Source of the DNA: Hyphomicrobiales bacterium
GTDB taxonomy: Bacteria; Pseudomonadota; Alphaproteobacteria; Rhizobiales; Aestuariivirgaceae
Direction: 5' to 3'
Length of the DNA stretch: 64,000 nt
Assembly: GCA_026990765.1 (NCBI GenBank)
Contig: JALXCV010000108.1
Span: 1-64,000 of the forward strand
Both the position numbers and the translations under genes were made by a program. This document shows, piece by piece, positions 56,900-64,000 of this stretch. Every line of letters starts with the position of its first letter. The stretch's first letter is position 1. Under the pieces are notes generated by a model that did no database searches, was not told where the DNA came from, and saw nothing but the letters and a program-made list of their open reading frames with translations.

Positions 56900-58180
56900 A
56901 TGTTTGATCCAAAATGGATTCGCGAGAATGCGGCAGAATTTGACCGTGGCCTGGCAAGGCGCGGGGTTGAACCAATGGCTGCAATGGTCATTGCGCTTGA
57001 TGATGCAAGACGTGAACATATTCAAAAGCTGCAGGATGCCCAGGCACGGCGCAATTCAATTTCAAAAGAGATTGGCAGGGCAATAGCCAATGGCCAGAAT
57101 GATCTGGCAGCGCAGTTAAAAGCCGAAGTTGCCGAGATCAAGGAATTTGTGCAGACAGGTGCCGATGTTGAACGCCAGCATGACACAGCCTTGCGTGATC
57201 TGTTGGCAGGCATAGCCAATATCCCGCTTGATGAAGCACCAGACGGTGCCGGGGAAGAAGACAATGTGGAAGTTCGCCGGGTGGGTGAGGTTCCAGCATT
57301 TGATTTTGAACCAAAACAGCATTTTGAGCTAGGTGAACAGCTGGGGATGATGGATTTTGATCTGGCAGCTAAAATGTCAGGGGCAAGATTCGTGGTCAAT
57401 CAGGGGCAACTGGCCCGGCTTGAACGGGCGCTTGGCCAGTTCATGCTTGATCTGCAAACTACAGAACATGGCTACAGGGAAGTAAATCCGCCACTGCTGG
57501 TGCGCGATAATGCGCTGTTTGGCACCGGGCAATTGCCGAAATTTGGTGAAGACCTGTTCGCCACTACAGATGGTCGCTGGCTGATTCCAACAGCTGAAGT
57601 GCCTTTGACCAATATGGTCAGGGAAAGCATTCTGGATGAAAGTGATTTGCCGCTTCGAATAACCGCTCTGACACCGTGTTTTCGCTCTGAAGCCGGATCG
57701 GCTGGCAAAGACACACGCGGCATGATCCGACAGCACCAGTTCTGGAAGGTGGAAATGGTGACAATCACCACACCTGAAGCAGCACGTGGTGAACTGGACC
57801 GGATGACGGGATGTGCCGAAGAGGTTCTGAAACGCCTTGGTCTGGCATATCGGGTACTGGCACTTTGTACAGGTGATATGGGCGTCAGCTCCAGACTTAC
57901 TTTTGATATTGAGGTCTGGCTGCCGGGGCAGAATACCTATCGTGAAATTTCCTCATGTTCGGTTTGCGGTGATTATCAGGCAAGACGCATGTCGGCGCGC
58001 TACCGGCCCCAAGACAGCAAGAAAACCGAATTTGTTCATACGCTGAATGGTTCAGGGCTGGCGGTTGGCCGGGCACTGGTTGCGGTTATGGAGAATTACC
58101 AGAATGCAGATGGTTCAATCACCATTCCTGAAGTTTTGCTGCCCTATATGGGTGGCTTGCAGAAAATCGAGGCCAAATAA
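56900..58180 (+). CDS. serS: Seryl-tRNA synthetase
   Basis: 426 residues from the ATG at 56900 ([20 protein letters not shown]), after AAGGTG; a GTG one codon earlier is possible. The N-terminal coiled-coil arm runs to about 110. Class II motifs: [20 protein letters not shown] (motif 2) and [17 protein letters not shown] (motif 3). The stop overlaps the surE ATG by 1 nt. Confidence 0.96.
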   Translation: MFDPKWIRENAAEFDRGLARRGVEPMAAMVIALDDARREHIQKLQDAQARRNSISKEIGRAIANGQNDLAAQLKAEVAEIKEFVQTGADVERQHDTALRDLLAGIANIPLDEAPDGAGEEDNVEVRRVGEVPAFDFEPKQHFELGEQLGMMDFDLAAKMSGARFVVNQGQLARLERALGQFMLDLQTTEHGYREVNPPLLVRDNALFGTGQLPKFGEDLFATTDGRWLIPTAEVPLTNMVRESILDESDLPLRITALTPCFRSEAGSAGKDTRGMIRQHQFWKVEMVTITTPEAARGELDRMTGCAEEVLKRLGLAYRVLALCTGDMGVSSRLTFDIEVWLPGQNTYREISSCSVCGDYQARRMSARYRPQDSKKTEFVHTLNGSGLAVGRALVAVMENYQNADGSITIPEVLLPYMGGLQKIEAK

Positions 58181-58947
58181 TGCGCATATTGCTAACCAAT
58201 GATGATGGAATTCATGCTCGCGGACTGGAAGTTCTGGAATCAATAGCCCGCAGCCTTAGTGATGATGTGTGGATTGTGGCGCCTGAAAGCGAGCAATCAG
58301 GGGCATCACGCTCACTAACCCTGTCAGAACCATTGCGTCTTCGACAGGCCGGTGATAAACGCTTTGCGGTTTCCGGTACCCCTACAGATTGCGTATTGAT
58401 GGCAATATCAAAAGTATTGCCGGGCAAGCCGGATCTGGTGTTGTCAGGGGTTAATCAGGGCCAGAATATCGCCGAAGATGTGACCTATTCAGGCACCATT
58501 GCCGGGGCCATGGAAGGTTGCATGCTGGAAGTTCCCTCAATTGCGCTAAGCCAGACCTATGGCATGCTGCCTGATTCTAAAATTTCATGGGATGTGGCAA
58601 AAACCCAGGGGCCGCAAGTTGTCAAAAAGCTTTGCAATATGGATCTGGGGCCGGGTGTGTTTCTCAATGTCAATTTCCCTGACTGCAAGCCGGACGAGGT
58701 TGAGGGAATGAGTGTGACCCGTCAGGGCAAACGTGATGAAAGCATTTTCAAGCTGGATGAACGCCGCGATGGGCGAGGGGTGCCATATTTCTGGTTTGGT
58801 TTCCAGCGTTCCAAGTCCAATCCCCCAGTTGGGACTGATTTGTGGGCGGTTTACAATAACCGGATTTCGGTTACACCATTGCACCTTAACCTGACCCAAA
58901 CAGATGCCATGGACACTGTTCGCACTGTGTTAAACAAAACAGAGTAA
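58180..58947 (+). CDS. surE: 5'/3'-nucleotidase SurE
   Basis: 255 residues. Metal-binding NDDG at 7-10 ([19 protein letters not shown]), [31 protein letters not shown] and [19 protein letters not shown] define the family. SurE dephosphorylates nucleotides and short polyphosphates; it is usually paired with pcm in stationary-phase survival. It is fused to the serS stop by a 1-nt overlap and is followed by pcm. Confidence 0.95.
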   Translation: MRILLTNDDGIHARGLEVLESIARSLSDDVWIVAPESEQSGASRSLTLSEPLRLRQAGDKRFAVSGTPTDCVLMAISKVLPGKPDLVLSGVNQGQNIAEDVTYSGTIAGAMEGCMLEVPSIALSQTYGMLPDSKISWDVAKTQGPQVVKKLCNMDLGPGVFLNVNFPDCKPDEVEGMSVTRQGKRDESIFKLDERRDGRGVPYFWFGFQRSKSNPPVGTDLWAVYNNRISVTPLHLNLTQTDAMDTVRTVLNKTE

Positions 58948-58985
58948 GATCAACTGCATATTGTTTATCAGACCATTTGCAAGAC

Positions 58986-59627
58986 ATGATCACCAAGCAC
59001 AAGAAGATACAACTCATCATGGATTTGCGGAACAAGGGCATCCGCGATCAGGCTGTGCTGGAGGCAATTGAGCGCACTCCACGTGAGTTATTCGTGCCAA
59101 AAATGTTTGCTGACAGGGCATGGGATGATCAATCCCTTCCCATTGCCAACGGCCAGACCATATCCCAACCCTATATTGTGGCGTTGATGACCCAGTTGCT
59201 TGGGCTGAATTCGCGCTCGAAAGTTTTGGAGATCGGCACCGGGTCGGGTTATCAGGCAGCGATATTATCGCGGCTGTGTCGCCGGGTTTACACTATTGAA
59301 CGGTTCCGCTCGCTGTTGCAGGAAGCCGAGGAACGTTTCAGACAGTTGAAATTGCGCAACATAACAGCAATGGTTGGTGATGGTTACAAGGGCTGGCCCC
59401 TGCAGGCACCGTTCAAACACATAATCGCTACAGCGGCAGCCCCTGAAGTACCACCAGCCTTGATAGAACAACTGGATGAGGGCGGGGTGCTGGTTATTCC
59501 GGTTGATGTGGCTCGCAATGAACAAATCATCCAGAAAATAACCCGTACAGCAGACGGATTAAAGACTGAAAACATGCTGCCGGTGCGGTTTGTTCCCATG
59601 GTCAAGGGCGTGGCGCGCGAAAATTAG
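58986..59627 (+). CDS. pcm: Protein-L-isoaspartate O-methyltransferase
   Basis: 213 residues from the ATG at 58986 (an in-frame TTG at 58977 is possible, and no strong ribosome-binding site decides between them). The PIMT signature is VLEIGTGSGYQAAILSRLCRRVYTIE in shortened view, with the substrate region DQSLPIANGQTISQPYIVA. It starts repair of isoaspartyl residues. In relatives an nlpD-like gene often follows; here an IS element does. Confidence 0.93.
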   Translation: MITKHKKIQLIMDLRNKGIRDQAVLEAIERTPRELFVPKMFADRAWDDQSLPIANGQTISQPYIVALMTQLLGLNSRSKVLEIGTGSGYQAAILSRLCRRVYTIERFRSLLQEAEERFRQLKLRNITAMVGDGYKGWPLQAPFKHIIATAAAPEVPPALIEQLDEGGVLVIPVDVARNEQIIQKITRTADGLKTENMLPVRFVPMVKGVAREN

Positions 59628-59693
59628 GTTCTGCTGAAATTCATTGGCAAAAATTTTTGGATTTGCGAGCCAAACCAAACATGAAAAACTCTA

Positions 59694-59712
59694 GGCTGTA
59701 GTGACAATTTAA
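59694..59712 (+). repeat. Left terminal inverted repeat of the IS
   Basis: 19 bp, an exact reverse complement of 60547-60565. With the flanking CTA/TAG the match extends to 22 bp because the target site is palindromic. Confidence 0.93.
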
Positions 59713-59773
59713 CGAATAGGGATTCACAAACCGGTTAAAAAGTGATTCAAGACTGATTTTGGGGAAATTGGTC

Positions 59774-60546
59774 ATGATTCGTAAACTTGATCCTGATGCA
59801 CTTCGTGATGATCAGTGGCAGCGGTTGGAGTGTTTTATTCCTGGCGGGCGCAAGGGCAAGCGCGGTCCTCGCAGCAATAATCGGCTTTTCATTGATGCGC
59901 TATTATGGATGGCCCGTTCTGGCGCACGCTGGCGTGATTTGCCTGAACGGTTTGGTCCCTACCAAACTGTCAAGCGGCGCTACTATCGCTGGATTGAAAA
60001 CGGGGTCATTGAAAAGATTTTCAAATCGCTGGCCAAAGAAGCCGATTTTGAATGGTTACAAATCGATGCAACCATCATCCGGGCACACAAGCACGCTGCC
60101 GGGGCGCGGCAAAAAAGGGGGGAGCTGCATCCCAGGGATTGGGTCGTTAAAAGGGCGGATACTCCACAAAACTCCACGCTGTAAGCGATGGTTTGGGCCT
60201 GCCGGTCCGCTTTGGCGCCGGCCCGGGTCAGGAAAACGACATGAAACAGGCTGTTAGCCTGATCACCGGGTTCAGCGCTGACTATGTGATAGCAGACCGC
60301 GCCTATGATGCTGACAGCCTGATGGATGCGATCCTTGAAGCGGGCGGTGAGCCCGTCATTCCACCACGCAGGCACCGAAAACATCAACACCCTTATGACA
60401 AGGAGCTGTACAAGGAACGAAATCAGGTCGAGAGACTGTTCGCAAAACTCAAGGAATTTAGAAGAATTGCAACTCGATATGACAAACTGCTGGCAAACTT
60501 CCTTGGCTTTGTAAAACTTGCTGCTGTAATCTTGTGGCTCAAATAG
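59774..60546 (+). pseudogene. IS427-like transposase, frameshifted and with a nonsense codon
   Basis: orfA (59774-60184, 136 residues) has the N-terminal DUF4096-like part (LDPDALRDDQWQRLECFIPG, LFIDALLWMARSGARWRDLP) and the first catalytic Asp in LQIDATIIRAHKHAAG. The rest lies in the -1 frame after the slippery run A6G6 (60111-60122), a normal programmed-frameshift site in this group. In that frame a TAA at 60148-60150 stands where relatives read GLGRSKGG, so even the shifted product stops early. Past it, YSTKLHAVSDGLG, VIADRAYDAD (second Asp) and ERNQVERLFAKLKEFRRIAT (Glu) are intact up to 60546. This copy is probably unable to move on its own. Confidence 0.88.
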
Positions 60547-60565
60547 TTAAATTGTCACTACAGCC
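60547..60565 (-). repeat. Right terminal inverted repeat of the IS
   Basis: 19 bp, an exact reverse complement of 59694-59712. Followed by the TA target duplicate at 60566-60567. Confidence 0.93.
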
Positions 60566-61896
60566 TAGTGCCTGACTTCATCAATTATTGATATGACCTT
60601 GTGCAGAACCGGTTTTCCTTGCGTATCTATAATCTGATCTGTCATCCGGTCTGCATGTTCATAGCCACCATATTGCATAAGCATTTTGGCCTTGGTGATC
60701 ATTTCATCCTGACTCATGGCTGATTCCGGGTCGCCCTTTGCATTGTCAACCTGATGGGTAATCACTGATCCATCCTGCAATGTAACTTTAAGCCTTGCGC
60801 CCCAGTTCACGGGATAATCCAGTTCCAGTTGCCTGTCTGTCACTACTGAAACCAGATTGCGCAATTTGCTTAAGTTTTCCCGTTTGCCATCTTCAAATGA
60901 GGCAAAATCAACGACACCTTCACTCAATGCCGCAGCAACACAATGCTGCAGGGAAAATTTGGCCTTGAACTGGCTTTCAGGATGCTGATTGTCACAAAGG
61001 GCAATGGCTGCTTCATATGCAGATAGTTCAATATCTCTTATTTCCCTTGTATCTTTGATTTTCGAATTCAGTTTAAGGCCGCATTCAATGGCTGGATGTG
61101 TATGACGACATGATGGCCAGGGCTTAATTGATGTAAGATGCACCTGCCATGGCTCATGAGTTTTTATTGCCAGCTGCCCCGGTTCACTATTGCCACAAGT
61201 GGCAGCAAAAAACCCGCGATCACCTTCCAGGATTGTATCTGGACCAGTAAAACCATTACTGGCAAGGCCTGATGCCACAAGACCTGCCTCAGCTGCACGA
61301 CCGGCGTGCATGTGTTTGCTCTCGGCACCACTTGCAAGGAATTCCCATAAACCTGCTGCCTGTGTTCCCGCATTGCCCAGCGCATTTATACATTGGTCCT
61401 GATCAAGCCCCTGCATGAATGCACCGGCCATGGCCGAACCAAACCCGCCACAGGTCGCCGTATTCTGCCAGATTTTATAATGCTCGGAGCCAACAGCCAT
61501 TCCCACCCGTATCATGGCTTCATAACCGGCAATAACTGCATCCAGCATCTTTTGATAATTGCTGTCCTTGTCACTCAAGGCCAGTATAGCGGGCACTACA
61601 ACACATCCAGGATGCACCACCGAGGCCCGATGCAGATCATCCACTTCCAGAATGTGGCTCAAGGCGCCAAGGACAAATGCCTTTCGTGGCCGATCAAGCT
61701 CCGTGAGCCTGCCTGAGCTGACAAGACCGCGCGCCCAGCCAATTATCTTGCGCCCGGCAACCGAATTTGTCCCGGCAATCATATTGGCAATCGCATCAAG
61801 AGTTAAAATTGCAGCCGCTGTTCGATCTGTGCCATTGATTGCTTTATTGTAAATATCTGCAGTCAATTGCCCGGTAAGTGTGTTTTTCTGGTTCAT
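60565..61896 (-). CDS. MmgE/PrpD family protein
   Basis: 443 residues. Family traits: an N-terminal helical part with LGALSHILEVDDLHRASVVHPGC in shortened view, the core TCGGFGSAMAGAFMQGLDQD, AAEAGLVASGLASNGFTGP, and KPWPSCRHTHPAIECGLKL. Members include 2-methylcitrate dehydratase PrpD and relatives on itaconate or unknown acids; the exact substrate is unclear. With a propionyl-CoA carboxylase gene in the window, a 2-methylcitrate role is possible but no prpB or prpC is seen. Its TAG stop is built from the IS target TA and the first base of the IS. Divergent from rlpA. Confidence 0.87.
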   Translation of the reverse strand: MNQKNTLTGQLTADIYNKAINGTDRTAAAILTLDAIANMIAGTNSVAGRKIIGWARGLVSSGRLTELDRPRKAFVLGALSHILEVDDLHRASVVHPGCVVVPAILALSDKDSNYQKMLDAVIAGYEAMIRVGMAVGSEHYKIWQNTATCGGFGSAMAGAFMQGLDQDQCINALGNAGTQAAGLWEFLASGAESKHMHAGRAAEAGLVASGLASNGFTGPDTILEGDRGFFAATCGNSEPGQLAIKTHEPWQVHLTSIKPWPSCRHTHPAIECGLKLNSKIKDTREIRDIELSAYEAAIALCDNQHPESQFKAKFSLQHCVAAALSEGVVDFASFEDGKRENLSKLRNLVSVVTDRQLELDYPVNWGARLKVTLQDGSVITHQVDNAKGDPESAMSQDEMITKAKMLMQYGGYEHADRMTDQIIDTQGKPVLHKVISIIDEVRH

Positions 61897-61951
61897 GGCC
61901 CACCTTAGCAGAGCATTTATAAAACATTAACCACCCTTGTTCTGTAAAATT

Positions 61952-61970
61952 TTACGAAAATCATTCGTAA
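61952..61970. promoter_or_regulatory. 19-bp dyad between mmgE/prpD and rlpA
   Basis: TTACGAA-AATCA-TTCGTAA, perfect 7-bp arms, lies about midway in the divergent region, 56 nt from the mmgE/prpD start and 44 nt from rlpA. This is a good operator candidate. No regulator gene is adjacent. Confidence 0.45.
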
Positions 61971-62013
61971 TGGATAAAGCACAAACTTTGAGCAAATTTT
62001 GGTGGGCAAACTG

Positions 62014-62886
62014 ATGCAGAAGAAAATACTATCCCTGGCTATAACCGCTGCTGCCACACTGGCGCTGGCAGCCTGTTCGAGCGATTCAAAGGTTTCTGAT
62101 CCGTTTGCCGGAAAGGGAAGCCCTGAATTCAAGGGAGCAGGCAAGATGCCAAAGGGGGGAGGGCGCCGTCATATCGGCAAACCCTACACAGTAGGCGGCA
62201 GAAAATATTACCCACATGCTGACCCTACCTATAACAAGGTTGGCATTGCCTCATGGTATGGACCCAAATTTCATGGTCGCAGGACTGCAAATGGTGAATG
62301 GTTTGATCAGGAATATCATTCAGCTGCCCACAAGACATTACCGATTCCCAGCTATGCCAAAGTCACAAATCTGGAAAATGGACGCCAGTTGATTGTACGT
62401 ATTAATGATCGCGGACCGTTTGTGGGTGATCGTATCATTGATCTGTCCAAAAAATCAGCCAGAACCCTTGGAGTTTTGCGCAAGGGCAAGGCCCGCGTCA
62501 GGGTGCAATATCTTGGACCGGCTCCACTTAATGACAAGGGTAGCCATCTGGCAATGATGAACCGTAAATTGCACAATGGCGCCGGCAGCCGCACTCTGGT
62601 TGCCAGCACCAGTTCCTACAGTTCGACCCGCGCCCTGAGTACAGGGCGCCCGGCAAGTGGGTATTACGTACAGGTTGGCGCCTATGGTGAAGCTGAAAAT
62701 GCCCGAAGGGCCAAACAGAAACTGCGTGATCTGGGGCCGGTAGTAATTCTGCCAGCAAGCAGTTCGTATGGAACCATCTACCGGGTACGTGTCGGACCGG
62801 TAAAAACCCAGGATCAGGCAGTTGATCTGCAGCAGCGTGCTGTGTCATACGGCATTTACGATGCCAAAGTCGTTAATATCTATTGA
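62014..62886 (+). CDS. rlpA: RlpA-like septal lipoprotein with SPOR domain
   Basis: 290 residues from the ATG at 62014 (MQKKILSLAITAAATLALAA), with lipobox LAAC and the lipidated Cys near residue 21. The double-psi beta-barrel has GIASWYGPKFHGRRTANGE and the conserved INDRGPFVGDRIIDLSKKSA. A SPOR domain closes the protein (about 213-289, GYYVQVGAYGEAENARRAKQ). RlpA is a lytic transglycosylase that prefers naked glycan. The rlpA-dacA order is standard in alphaproteobacteria. Confidence 0.93.
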   Translation: MQKKILSLAITAAATLALAACSSDSKVSDPFAGKGSPEFKGAGKMPKGGGRRHIGKPYTVGGRKYYPHADPTYNKVGIASWYGPKFHGRRTANGEWFDQEYHSAAHKTLPIPSYAKVTNLENGRQLIVRINDRGPFVGDRIIDLSKKSARTLGVLRKGKARVRVQYLGPAPLNDKGSHLAMMNRKLHNGAGSRTLVASTSSYSSTRALSTGRPASGYYVQVGAYGEAENARRAKQKLRDLGPVVILPASSSYGTIYRVRVGPVKTQDQAVDLQQRAVSYGIYDAKVVNIY

Positions 62887-62985
62887 TAACAAGTTATCTT
62901 GCCGCACTTACTTGCTTTTGGGTTCATTATTCCTCTAGTCTGTCAGACAAGGGAAGAGGGTAAATGGATTTGAGGCTTTGAACGG

Positions 62986-64000
62986 ATGAGACAGCTGTTT
63001 GCAGTGGCATGCGTTTGTGTGTCAGCATTGGGGTTCGCAGGTAATCCTGGATATGCCCGGGATTTTGAAACTGCGGCAAAGCAGGCAATTTTACTGGATT
63101 CACGTTCCGGCCAGGTATTTTTTGAAAAAAATGCCGACGAATTGATGCCTCCCGCCTCAATGAGCAAGATCATGACCATGATCGTGGTTTTTGAGGGGCT
63201 TAAGGATGGTTCACTACACCTGGATGATGAATTTCTGATCTCTCCTGATGCCTGGCGGCGTGGTGGTGCACCATCTGGTTCCTCGACCATGTATGCCAAA
63301 GTCAATTCAAGGGTGAAACTGGAAGACCTAATAAAGGGTGTGATTATCCATTCTGCCAATGATGCAGCAATTGCCATTGCCGAAGGTATTTCCGGCTCAG
63401 AAGAAGCCTTTGCCGAACTGATGACCAAAAGGGCCAGACAGCTTGGTTTGAAAAAGTCAGTTTTCAAAAATGCCACCGGTCTGCCAGACCCTGAACATCG
63501 CATGACAGCGCGCGAACTGTCACAGATAACCCGTTATCTGATTGAGGTATTCCCCGAACAATACAAGATTTATTCCACTCGTGAATTTACCTGGAACAAA
63601 ATCCGGCAATCAAACCGCAATCCTCTTTTGGGCAAATATCCAGGTGCCGACGGGGTTAAAACCGGTCATACCAAAAAAGCCGGCTACGGACTGGTTGCAT
63701 CGGCAAAACGTGATGGCAGGCGACTGGTTGCAGTTCTAAATGGCATGCGGTCCAAGGGTGAGCGCTATCGTGAAAGCGCCAAAATGCTGGATTGGGGTTT
63801 TCGCCGCTTCAAGCGGGTAAGACTGTTTGCTCAAGGAGAACATGTCGGTGATGCCCGTTTGTGGGGTGCCAGACAAAGATGGGTGCCACTTGTTGCCAAA
63901 AATGACATATCGATTCGTCTGTCAGATGAGGAACGCAAATCCGCTTCAATGTCTGTCGTCTATAAAGGTCCGATAAAAGCCCCGGTTGCCCGAGGTAAAA
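62986..64000 (+). CDS. D-alanyl-D-alanine carboxypeptidase (PBP5/6 type), partial
   Basis: At least 338 residues; runs off the window. Signal peptide at the start (MRQLFAVACVCVSALGFAG, cleavage near YARD). Penicillin-binding motifs: SxxK in PPASMSKIMTM, SxN in IHSANDAAIA, and KTG in GVKTGHTKKAGYGL. It trims the terminal D-Ala of stem peptides. The C-terminal PBP5_C domain has begun. It follows rlpA by about 100 nt. Confidence 0.94.
   Translation, partial: MRQLFAVACVCVSALGFAGNPGYARDFETAAKQAILLDSRSGQVFFEKNADELMPPASMSKIMTMIVVFEGLKDGSLHLDDEFLISPDAWRRGGAPSGSSTMYAKVNSRVKLEDLIKGVIIHSANDAAIAIAEGISGSEEAFAELMTKRARQLGLKKSVFKNATGLPDPEHRMTARELSQITRYLIEVFPEQYKIYSTREFTWNKIRQSNRNPLLGKYPGADGVKTGHTKKAGYGLVASAKRDGRRLVAVLNGMRSKGERYRESAKMLDWGFRRFKRVRLFAQGEHVGDARLWGARQRWVPLVAKNDISIRLSDEERKSASMSVVYKGPIKAPVARGK

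Larger units (their letters stand above)
59694..60565 (+). mobile_element. IS5-family (IS427-like) insertion sequence, 872 bp
   Basis: Perfect 19-bp terminal inverted repeats lie at 59694-59712 (starting GGCTGTAGTGAC) and 60547-60565, flanked on both sides by TA (59692-59693 and 60566-60567). The target was CTAG, split as C-TA-element-TA-G. Length and layout fit the IS427 group, which inserts at such sites. The transposase is in two frames with an extra stop. The right end supplies the last base of the MmgE/PrpD stop codon. Confidence 0.93.

Noticed and set aside
59787-60257. 156-codon frame across the IS
   Set aside because: It is an out-of-frame shadow of the transposase without any known motif.
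62883-62898. Terminator after rlpA
   Set aside because: GATAAC-AA-GTTATC is a short AT-rich palindrome with no T-tract, so it is too weak to call.
63542-63739. 65-codon frame inside the carboxypeptidase gene
   Set aside because: Out of frame with the clear PBP5-type protein and without its own signals.
1-64000. tRNA, rRNA, CRISPR arrays or prophage genes
   Set aside because: I saw no T-arm-like motifs in the gaps, no regular repeats with spacers, and no phage genes; the gaps are short.

Overview
This window is a contiguous piece of an alphaproteobacterial chromosome, most likely from the Hyphomicrobiales (Rhizobiales) or a close relative. The evidence is the gene order: tuf, then S10-spc, secY-adk, an alpha operon without rpsD, and then Do-protease, rarA, crcB, rluC, HAD and ATP12. 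The pyrB-pyrC'-plsY-dprA block and the SPOR-nagZ-scpAB-tatABC-serS-surE-pcm block point the same way. Base composition looks moderate (mid-40s % GC by eye), low for this order. Nearly all of the sequence is housekeeping DNA. I found no tRNA, rRNA, CRISPR array, prophage or defence island.

Layout. 1-14.3 kb: end of tuf, then the S10/spc/alpha ribosomal-protein cluster with secY, adk and rpoA, closed by a Rho-independent terminator. In this run rpsN (S14) carries an in-frame TAA at codon 19. 14.5-20.1 kb: periplasmic serine protease, replication-fork ATPase RarA, fluoride channel, pseudouridine synthase, HAD phosphatase and F1-ATPase assembly factor ATP12. 20.2-27.7 kb: propionyl-CoA carboxylase beta chain, an MltB-type transglycosylase, an NlpD-like degenerate LytM lipoprotein, aspartate aminotransferase, a small lipoprotein, a universal stress protein and a DUF815 ATPase. 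27.7-33.9 kb: yajC-secD-secF followed by homologues of two mitochondrial complex I assembly factors (NDUFAF3-like and NDUFAF6-like) and a DUF4153 membrane protein. 33.8-40.3 kb (minus strand): pyrB, a pyrC' pseudo-dihydroorotase, plsY and dprA, a tandem pair of AEC transporters, and ruvX.

40.4-46.9 kb: gatC-gatA, a small membrane protein, an M48 peptidase, a DUF898 protein, a Sel1-repeat protein, xth and an A-type Fe-S carrier. 47.0-59.6 kb: dgt, argS, a SPOR-domain protein, nagZ, scpA, scpB, tatABC, serS, surE and pcm. 59.7-60.6 kb: an 872-bp IS5-family (IS427-like) element with a broken transposase, inserted exactly at the stop codon of a MmgE/PrpD gene. 60.6-64.0 kb: mmgE/prpD, rlpA and the start of a penicillin-binding D,D-carboxypeptidase.

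Functionally the window joins protein synthesis, protein export (SecY, YajC-SecDF, TatABC), envelope and peptidoglycan maintenance (MltB-like, LytM, NagZ, RlpA, SPOR protein, DacA-like), chromosome segregation (ScpAB), respiratory-complex assembly (ATP12, NDUFAF3/6-like) and pyrimidine synthesis. No new multi-gene system is evident. The points most worth a second look are the nonsense codon in rpsN, the IS that rebuilds its neighbour's stop codon, enzyme families that have lost their catalytic residues (PyrC', LytM, the squalene-synthase homologue), and several clean intergenic dyads.
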